From: UWMA-0277 sp965183885
GTDB taxonomy: Bacteria; Bacteroidota; Bacteroidia; Flavobacteriales; BACL11
Reading direction: 5' to 3'
Assembly (NCBI GenBank): GCA_965183885.1
Contig: OZ238992.1
Coordinates: 1,550,001 to 1,614,000, forward strand
DNA: 64,000 nucleotides
The notes below the pieces were generated by a model. The model was not told the origin of the DNA, did no database searches, and worked only from the letters and a program-made list of their open reading frames with translations. Shown in pieces: positions 59,089 to 64,000 of this stretch. The stretch's first letter is position 1. Each line of letters begins with the position of its first letter. The position numbers and the translations under genes are program-made.

Positions 59089-59292
59089 ATGAGCAAAAAC
59101 TCTACATTAGAATTGTGGAATCACTTATCAAAAGAAGAGTACGTTTCATTTGATAAGAAGGTACACAAAATCCTTTCTGATACTCAGAATGGACCAAAAA
59201 AAGAAACAATAGATACTATTCTTGCTTATGCAAGTTCAGTGAAAGGAATTAAAACTAAATCGAAAGATAGAATTTTAATTTCACTTAACTAA
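59089..59292 (+). CDS. Small soluble protein of unknown function downstream of the sigma factor
   Basis: A 67-residue, Lys/Ser-rich, predicted helical protein (LELWNHLSKEEYVSFDKKVHKILSD; TIDTILAYASSVKGIKTKSKDRIL). No signal peptide, membrane helix or cysteine. No family was recognised. Its position between an ECF sigma factor and a strong terminator suggests that it shares the sigma-factor mRNA; it could be a small regulator of it, but that is only inference. Codon use and ATG start look normal. Confidence 0.7.
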   Translation: MSKNSTLELWNHLSKEEYVSFDKKVHKILSDTQNGPKKETIDTILAYASSVKGIKTKSKDRILISLN

Positions 59293-59309
59293 AAGTGGTT
59301 TTGGTTAGT

Positions 59310-59341
59310 AAAAGAGGCGTGGTAGCCTCTTTTATTTTTTT
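59310..59341 (+). terminator. Intrinsic terminator after the 67-residue ORF
   Basis: 9-bp stem AAAAGAGGC / GCCTCTTTT with a 6-nt loop, followed by an ATTTTTTT run. It ends exactly where the -7 box of nth begins. Confidence 0.85.
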
Positions 59342-59348
59342 AGTTTTG
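59341..59348 (+). promoter_or_regulatory. -7 promoter box of nth, 5 nt before the GTG start
   Basis: TAGTTTTG (TAnnTTTG) directly after the terminator T-run. The transcript would begin at about the GTG at 59354. Confidence 0.5.
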
Positions 59349-59353
59349 TGCCC

Positions 59354-59989
59354 GTGAATAAAAAAGAAAGAACAAAACATTTTATTGCTCATTTTTCTGA
59401 GCATATGCCTGAAGCAAAAACAGAGTTAGATTATACTAATGCCTTTGAGCTTACTGTTGCAGTAATTCTGTCTGCACAGTGTACTGATAAACGAGTTAAT
59501 ATTATTACTAAAGAATTATTTGAACAGCTACCTACAGCTGAGGTAATGGCTGAAGCTTCAGTAGATATAATTTTTGACTTAATAAAGTCTTGTTCCTACC
59601 CAAGGAATAAAGCAAAGCACCTTTCTGGTATGGCAAAAATGCTAATGCAAGATTTTAATGCTAAAATTCCAGAAAACTTAGAAGACTTACAAAAACTACC
59701 TGGGGTAGGGAGAAAAACAGCTAATGTTGTAGGGTCAGTTTATTTTGATATTCCTGCAATGCCAGTTGATACTCATGTATTTCGTGTGGCAGATAGGATA
59801 GGGTTAACTACTAATGCTAAAAATCCTTTGCAAGCTGAATTACAATTACTGAAACTCTTCCCTAAAGAAAAATTAAATATTGCACATCATTGGTTAATCT
59901 TACATGGTAGATATTTATGTAAAGCACGAAGGCCAGAGTGCGAAAGGTGTGAGATTACAGAAATTTGCAAGTATTTTTCAAAACGATAA
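59354..59989 (+). CDS. nth: Endonuclease III
   Basis: A 211-residue base-excision repair glycosylase/AP lyase for oxidised pyrimidines. The helix-hairpin-helix LPGVGRKTANVV supplies the catalytic Lys, and PVDTHVFRVADR supplies the catalytic Asp. The iron-sulphur cluster ligands C-x6-C-x2-C-x5-C are intact at the C-terminus (CKARRPECERCEITEIC). Two GTG codons (59348 and 59354) could start it. The second gives a family-like start (NKKERTKHF) and fits the promoter box. There is no ATG early enough. Confidence 0.95.
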   Translation: MNKKERTKHFIAHFSEHMPEAKTELDYTNAFELTVAVILSAQCTDKRVNIITKELFEQLPTAEVMAEASVDIIFDLIKSCSYPRNKAKHLSGMAKMLMQDFNAKIPENLEDLQKLPGVGRKTANVVGSVYFDIPAMPVDTHVFRVADRIGLTTNAKNPLQAELQLLKLFPKEKLNIAHHWLILHGRYLCKARRPECERCEITEICKYFSKR

Positions 59990-60016
59990 TTTTGTTAATA
60001 ATTTAAGCTGCTTTTT

Positions 60017-60048
60017 TTTGATGTTTGCTGGATTATTTCTCTAATTTG
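60017..60048 (+). promoter_or_regulatory. Possible recA promoter
   Basis: TTTG at 60017-60020, 21-nt spacer, TAATTTG at 60042-60048. The -7 element is one base short of TAnnTTTG, so this is a weak call. No SOS-box-like palindrome was recognised. Confidence 0.3.
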
Positions 60049-60064
60049 TATAAAATAAATAACT

Positions 60065-61066
60065 ATGAGTAAAAAAGACCAAAGTGCTAAAATTAAGGCA
60101 CTAGAACTTACCTTAGGTAAGTTAGAAAAATCCTATGGAAAGGGAGTAGTAATGAAGTTGGGAGATAAAGTTGTTGAAGATGTAGAGGCAATTCCTACAG
60201 GATCAATAGGTTTAGATTTAGCTTTAGGTGTTGGTGGATACCCAAGAGGAAGAGTAATTGAAATATATGGTCCAGAGTCATCAGGTAAAACAACATTAAC
60301 AATACATGCAATTGCTGAAGTGCAAAAGCAAGGAGGTATTGCAGCTTTTATTGATGCTGAGCATGCATTTGATGCTTCTTATGCGTCAGATTTAGGAGTT
60401 GATGTAGATAATTTATACATTTCACAACCTGATAATGGAGAGCAAGCATTAGAAATTGCTGATCATTTAATTAGTTCAGGAGCTGTAGATTTAGTAGTAG
60501 TAGATTCTGTAGCGGCTTTAACTCCAAAATCAGAGATTGAAGGAGAAATGGGGGATTCTAAAATGGGACTACATGCCCGTTTAATGTCTCAAGCACTTAG
60601 AAAACTAACTGCTACAATTAATAAAACAAATTGTACAGTTATCTTTATTAATCAAATAAGAATGAAGATTGGAGTTATGTTCGGTAACCCAGAAACAACT
60701 ACAGGAGGTAATGCGCTTAAGTTCTATTCTTCAGTGCGTTTGGATATCAGAAGAATTGGTGCTATTAAAAATGGTGAGGACATTATAGGAAACAGAACTA
60801 GAGTAAAAGTAGTTAAGAATAAGGTAGCTCCTCCATTCCGTAAAGTTGAATTTGATATTATGTTTGGTGCTGGAATTTCTCGTTCAGGAGAAGTTTTAGA
60901 TAAGGCGGTAGACTTAGATGTAGTTAAGAAAAGTGGTTCATGGTTTAGCTATGGTGATACTAAGTTAGGGCAGGGACGTGATGCTGTAAAACAATTAATT
61001 GCTGATAATCCTGAACTTTCTGAGGAAATTGAAACTAAAATTAAAGAGGCTTTAACTCAAGAGTAA
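60065..61066 (+). CDS. recA: Recombinase RecA
   Basis: A 333-residue strand-exchange ATPase, uninterrupted (no intein). Walker A is GPESSGKT (69-76), the Walker B region is LVVVDSVAAL, loop L1 contains EIEGEMGDSKMGLHARLMSQALRK, and loop L2 is INQIRMKIGVMFGNPETTTGG. The C-terminal part is shorter and less acidic than that of E. coli RecA, as is usual in Bacteroidota. It works with the AddAB-like pair encoded at 45.6-51.6 kb. The lipoprotein gene follows 6 nt later. Confidence 0.98.
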   Translation: MSKKDQSAKIKALELTLGKLEKSYGKGVVMKLGDKVVEDVEAIPTGSIGLDLALGVGGYPRGRVIEIYGPESSGKTTLTIHAIAEVQKQGGIAAFIDAEHAFDASYASDLGVDVDNLYISQPDNGEQALEIADHLISSGAVDLVVVDSVAALTPKSEIEGEMGDSKMGLHARLMSQALRKLTATINKTNCTVIFINQIRMKIGVMFGNPETTTGGNALKFYSSVRLDIRRIGAIKNGEDIIGNRTRVKVVKNKVAPPFRKVEFDIMFGAGISRSGEVLDKAVDLDVVKKSGSWFSYGDTKLGQGRDAVKQLIADNPELSEEIETKIKEALTQE

Positions 61067-61072
61067 TTTTTT

Positions 61073-62098
61073 ATGATGCGTAAAATTATATTTGCTGTAG
61101 CAATACTGTTTATTGCTGCCTGTAGTACTGAAAGTGAAAAGAAGGTTGAAAAATCAGAGATTACTATTTTATCTGAAAAGATAAAAAAGGATCCTCTTAA
61201 TGTTGCTTTATTGAAAGAACGTGCTACTTATAATAAAGAGCAAAATAATTTGGAGTCTGTTCTTTTTGATTTGAATCAATGTGTTCAATTAGATTCTTTA
61301 GATTATCAGGTGTTTTATGAAATTGCTGAGATTTATTTTGAACTTTCAAAATCAAATAAAGCTAAAGGAGAATATCCTTCTTTGTCAAAATATAACCTTA
61401 ATAGGGCTTTAAAATTAAATAATGAAGCTTATGAAGCCCATGCTTTAATGGGGGAGTTGATGCTGGCTTATGCTAAGTACGATAAGGCTGTTGAGCATCT
61501 TAACTCTTCATTGAAATTAGAATATAATCAAGCAAAAACACATATGTTGCTTGGATATACTTTTAAGCAGTTGAAGCAAGAAGAGGCGGCTATTAATTGC
61601 TTTAGGAATGCAATAAATGTTGATGCAGAATATAAAGAAGCTTTTGTACAGTTAGGTCAAATATACCACCAGATGGGGGATACTTTAGCGGTTCAGTATT
61701 ATGATAATGCTTTAAGGATTGATCCTGAAGATGAGATAATATTATACAATAAAGCTCTTTTTTATCAATCTATTACACAATGGAATGCAGCTTTAGAGGC
61801 TTATACAGCTTTGCATAAAGTAACTCCATTTCATTCAGATGGGCATTATAATTTAGGGTTTATTCATATGGAGTTAGATTTGCACGATGTTGCTACTAAT
61901 AATTTTTCTGATGCCATTTATTCAAACTCATCTTTTTTTGAAGCGTATTATGCAAGAGGGAATTGTTTTGAAACACTAGGAAATATAGCTCAAGCTGAAT
62001 CAGATTATAAAAGAGCTATAGAAATTAATCCTGAGTATACTTTTGCTATAGATGCTTTGGAAAAATTACAAGAACGAAATAAACAATTTAAGAAATAA
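61073..62098 (+). CDS. TPR-repeat lipoprotein
   Basis: A 341-residue protein with a type II signal peptide: VAILFIAACSTES places the lipid-modified Cys at residue 17. The mature part is about eight TPR-like helix pairs (for example AHALMGELMLAYAKYDKAVEHLNSSL; AFVQLGQIYHQMGDTLAVQYYDNAL; AYYARGNCFETLGNIAQAESDYKRAI). It should lie on the periplasmic or outer-membrane face and act as a protein-interaction scaffold. Partner unknown. Two adjacent ATGs (61073, 61076) are possible starts. It sits between recA (6 nt) and the YqeY gene (1-nt overlap). Confidence 0.88.
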   Translation: MMRKIIFAVAILFIAACSTESEKKVEKSEITILSEKIKKDPLNVALLKERATYNKEQNNLESVLFDLNQCVQLDSLDYQVFYEIAEIYFELSKSNKAKGEYPSLSKYNLNRALKLNNEAYEAHALMGELMLAYAKYDKAVEHLNSSLKLEYNQAKTHMLLGYTFKQLKQEEAAINCFRNAINVDAEYKEAFVQLGQIYHQMGDTLAVQYYDNALRIDPEDEIILYNKALFYQSITQWNAALEAYTALHKVTPFHSDGHYNLGFIHMELDLHDVATNNFSDAIYSNSSFFEAYYARGNCFETLGNIAQAESDYKRAIEINPEYTFAIDALEKLQERNKQFKK

Positions 62099-62544
62099 TG
62101 ACAGTACAAGATCAAATTACACAGGATATAAAGGAGGCTATGAAAGCGAGAAATGTAGATAAGTTAGCTGCATTACGTGCAGTTAAGTCTGCAATAATGT
62201 TAGAAGCAACTAAAGATGGAAGTACAACAGTTGCTGATGCCGTTTCTTTAAAGCTTATAGCTAAGTTGGTAAAGCAAAGAAAAGATTCAGCTGCAATATT
62301 TATTGAGCAAAATCGTCAGGATTTAGCTGATGATGAAATAAATCAACTGGCTTACCTTGAGCCTTATTTGCCAGCACAAATGGGGGAGGATGAAGTAAGA
62401 AAGGTAGTACAGGAAGTTATTGCTCAGGTTGGTGCATCGTCCCCCGCTGATATGGGAAAATGTATGGGTCCACTTATGGGAAGGTTAAATGGTAAGGCTG
62501 ATGGTTCACTAATTTCTAAATTAGTAAAAGAGGAACTTTCTTAA
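62098..62544 (+). CDS. GatB/YqeY domain protein
   Basis: A 148-residue helical protein of the YqeY family, related to the tail domain of the GatB tRNA amidotransferase subunit. Recognisable segments are IKEAMKARNVDKLAALRAVKSAI, LKLIAKLVKQRKDSA, YLEPYLPAQM and MGKCMGPLMGRLNGKADGS. The role of free-standing YqeY is not established. Its start overlaps the TPR lipoprotein stop (TAATG). It is convergent with rplT across a hairpin terminator. Confidence 0.93.
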   Translation: MTVQDQITQDIKEAMKARNVDKLAALRAVKSAIMLEATKDGSTTVADAVSLKLIAKLVKQRKDSAAIFIEQNRQDLADDEINQLAYLEPYLPAQMGEDEVRKVVQEVIAQVGASSPADMGKCMGPLMGRLNGKADGSLISKLVKEELS

Positions 62545-62570
62545 TTACTTTAAGGAAAATTTAAAAATAA

Positions 62571-62596
62571 AAAAGGCGAACAAATGTTCGCCTTTT
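62571..62596. terminator. Bidirectional terminator between yqeY-like gene and rplT
   Basis: Perfect 11-bp stem AAAAGGCGAAC / GTTCGCCTTTT with a 4-nt loop, A-rich on the left and T-rich on the right, so it can serve both converging genes. Confidence 0.88.
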
Positions 62597-62620
62597 CTTT
62601 TTTAGCACCAACTAAAAAAT

Positions 62621-62965
62621 TTATTTTACTTTATCCACAACTGCTTTAAAAGCTTCTGGGTGGTTCATTGCTAAATCAGCTAAAACTTTTCTGTTTAACT
62701 CAATTCCGTTAGCGTGAACTTTACCCATAAATTGTGAGTAAGACATTCCGTGTAATCTTGTTCCTGCATTAATTCTCTGTATCCATAATGCACGGAAAGT
62801 TCTCTTCTTATTTTTTCTGTCACGGTATGCGTATTGCATCCCTTTTTCTACAGCATTTTTAGCTACTGTATGTACATTTTTTCTTCTCCCAAAGTATCCT
62901 TTGGCAGCTTTTAATATTTTGTTTCTTCTAGCTTTTGCAGCTACTGAATTTACCGATCTTGGCAT
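62621..62965 (-). CDS. rplT: 50S ribosomal protein L20
   Basis: A 114-residue ribosomal protein needed for early 50S assembly. The sequence is typical: PRSVNSVAAKARRNKILK, KGYFGRRKN, YAYRDRKNKKRTFRALWIQRINAG and LNRKVLADLAMNHPEAF. It is last in thrS-infC-rpmI-rplT. The 88-nt spacer after rpmI contains only a small inverted repeat (GGTTAATAACC at 63031-63041). Confidence 0.98.
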   Translation of the reverse strand: MPRSVNSVAAKARRNKILKAAKGYFGRRKNVHTVAKNAVEKGMQYAYRDRKNKKRTFRALWIQRINAGTRLHGMSYSQFMGKVHANGIELNRKVLADLAMNHPEAFKAVVDKVK

Positions 62966-63053
62966 AATTTAATTGTTTTTTGGTGTATAGTGGCTTTTTA
63001 TTTTTATGCCCTTGTTTGAACTACATACCTGGTTAATAACCTAATTTATTTTT

Positions 63054-63248
63054 TTAAATACCTAACTGAAGCTTAACGCTTTTTTCGTCAGACTTGTTAA
63101 CGTAACCAGTTTTGGTTAAGTTGTGCTTTTGTTTAGTCTCTTTCTTAGTTAAGATGTGTGACTTAAACGCATGCTTTCTTTTTAATTTACCAGAACCTGT
63201 AAGTTTGAATCTCTTTTTGGCTCCAGCCTTTGTTTTCATTTTTGGCAT
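63054..63248 (-). CDS. rpmI: 50S ribosomal protein L35
   Basis: A 64-residue basic ribosomal protein: PKMKTKAGAKKRFKLTGSGKLKRKHAFKSH is the family signature. It lies 12 nt after infC in the conserved infC-rpmI-rplT order. Confidence 0.97.
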   Translation of the reverse strand: MPKMKTKAGAKKRFKLTGSGKLKRKHAFKSHILTKKETKQKHNLTKTGYVNKSDEKSVKLQLGI

Positions 63249-63260
63249 TGTCTTCTTTTT

Positions 63261-63809
63261 TTATTTCTTCTTTTTTGGTGCTATTATCATTATCATTTTC
63301 TTTCCTTCCAACTTAGGCATACTTTCTACAACTCCTATGTCTTCTAGTGCTTGAGCTAATTTTAAAAGTAAAATTTGTCCTTGGTCTTTAAAGATAATTG
63401 TTCTACCTCTAAAGAAAACAAATGCTTTTACTTTTGCTCCTTCTTCCAAAAACTTTTGAGCATGTTTTAATTTAAAATCAAAATCATGTTCTCCAGTGTT
63501 AGGTCCAAATCTTAACTCTTTTACTACAACCTTTTGCGCCTTGCTTTTTATTGCTTTTTGCTTTTTCTTTTGGTCGTAAATAAACTTTTTATAATCAATT
63601 ACTTTACAAACGGGTGGTTCTGCTTTTGGAGATATTTCTACTAAATCCAGATTTAAATTTCTTGCAATTTTTAATGCAGCGTCAAGTTGAACAATTTTTG
63701 GTTCTACTTGATCTCCTACCATTCTTACAAATGGGGCTGTAATTTCTCTGTTAGTTCGGTGTAGTTTCTTTTCTACTACTCTACCTCTAAATGGTCTCTT
63801 TTTTGCGAT
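63261..63809 (-). CDS. infC: Translation initiation factor IF-3, probable ATC start
   Basis: A 182-residue factor that binds the 30S subunit and checks the initiator tRNA and start codon. The C-terminal domain is clear (KVVVKELRFGPNTGEHDFDFKLKHAQKFLEEGAKVKAFVFFRGR). The first ATG (63722) would remove the start of the N-terminal domain. The frame continues upstream through KKRPFRGRVVEKKLHRTNREITAPFVRMVGDQVE, which fits the family, up to a stop that is the thrS stop itself. The only sensible start there is ATC at 63807-63809 (reading ATC GCA AAA AAG). A rare start (AUU in E. coli) is the basis of IF-3 autoregulation. Confidence 0.9.
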   Translation of the reverse strand: MAKKRPFRGRVVEKKLHRTNREITAPFVRMVGDQVEPKIVQLDAALKIARNLNLDLVEISPKAEPPVCKVIDYKKFIYDQKKKQKAIKSKAQKVVVKELRFGPNTGEHDFDFKLKHAQKFLEEGAKVKAFVFFRGRTIIFKDQGQILLLKLAQALEDIGVVESMPKLEGKKMIMIIAPKKKK

Positions 63810-63821
63810 CTCTTTACCGTT

Positions 63822-64000
63822 TTAGTTATTAAAAGTGATTAAATTATTTATTTCTTCTGTTATTATCTTTATCAATCCGTCAACCGAAATGCTTCCTAAA
63901 TCCTCTCCTCCATGTTTACGAACTGATATAGTTCCTTCATTTTCTTCTCTTTCACCAACTATAATGATGTAAGGGATTTTTGAAACTTCAGCATCTCTTA
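63822..64000 (-). CDS. thrS: Threonyl-tRNA synthetase, C-terminal end only
   Basis: The last 58 complete codons of a gene entering from the right edge. The C-terminal anticodon-binding domain is recognisable: RDAEVSKIPYIIIVGEREEN followed by GTISVRKHGGEDLG, then an AT-rich tail to the TAA at 63822-63824. It lies 12 nt upstream of the probable infC start, and in the same frame, as in the thrS-infC-rpmI-rplT operon of many bacteria. Confidence 0.93.
   Translation of the reverse strand, partial: RDAEVSKIPYIIIVGEREENEGTISVRKHGGEDLGSISVDGLIKIITEEINNLITFNN

Noticed and set aside
63031..63041. GGTTAATAACC palindrome upstream of rplT as an L20 regulatory element
   Set aside because: Only 5-bp arms and no recognisable L20 target pseudoknot; too weak to call.
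63112..63354. Plus-strand frame over rpmI and infC
   Set aside because: Antisense to conserved ribosomal and initiation-factor genes; Phe-rich composition reflects the complement of Lys codons.

Overview
This is an AT-rich window from a Bacteroidota chromosome, most likely class Flavobacteriia (order Flavobacteriales); I cannot name the genus. The evidence is: several very large secreted proteins with the gliding/type IX secretion (T9SS) C-terminal domain; a complete Bat (aerotolerance) operon; TAnnTTTG-type -7 promoter boxes close to start codons; start sites without Shine-Dalgarno sequences; and gene neighbourhoods usual for the class (accA-dnaB, rho next to DUF4293). No tRNA, rRNA, CRISPR array, integrase or transposase was seen.

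Layout. 1-4.1 kb: a fatty-acid beta-oxidation locus. A MarR regulator and a bifunctional hydroxyacyl-CoA dehydrogenase/enoyl-CoA hydratase (cut by the window edge) run left, and an acyl-CoA ligase runs right. Two mirror-image 12-bp palindromes lie in the divergent promoter region. 4.2-15.5 kb: housekeeping genes: an SRPBCC protein, an accA-dnaB-secreted protein operon, ispE, a methyltransferase, a DEAD-box helicase, rsgA (flanked by imperfect inverted repeats), rho (with a tandem-repeat insertion), a DUF4293 membrane protein and a YfcE-type phosphodiesterase. 15.5-24.8 kb: a tandemly duplicated two-gene cassette, each copy a small exported protein translationally coupled to a ~1380-residue T9SS surface protein. 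The two giants share a visibly identical 1.34-kb 3' segment. 24.9-32.8 kb: MoxR-DUF58-(BatI-like)-BatA-BatB-BatC-BatD-BatE, almost every junction overlapping.

33-42.7 kb: three more T9SS type B surface proteins around truA and an ABC exporter. Two of them, in opposite orientation 9 kb apart, share near-identical C-terminal coding DNA. A 52-codon remnant or leader ORF precedes the first. 42.7-45.5 kb: trkH/trkA potassium uptake. 45.6-51.6 kb: an AddA/AddB-type recombination helicase-nuclease pair. 51.6-55.1 kb: a gingipain-like C25 protease with a T9SS type A tail, followed by ruvX. 55.5-62.5 kb: uvrA and an ECF sigma factor from overlapping divergent promoters, a small unknown protein, nth, recA, a TPR lipoprotein and a YqeY-like protein. 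62.6-64 kb: rplT, rpmI, infC and the 3' end of thrS. infC appears to start at an ATC codon 12 nt after the thrS stop and in the same frame.

The most unusual content is the duplicated small-protein/giant-adhesin cassette with its perfectly homogenised 3' half, together with signs that T9SS protein genes here exchange C-terminal modules. Other points of interest are a His/Asn/Lys-rich 19-residue repeat in Rho, rsgA as a possible inserted cassette, several promoters whose -7 box lies only 3-5 nt before the start codon (likely leaderless mRNAs), and non-ATG starts in infC, addA, nth, rsgA, batD and the yfcE-like gene.
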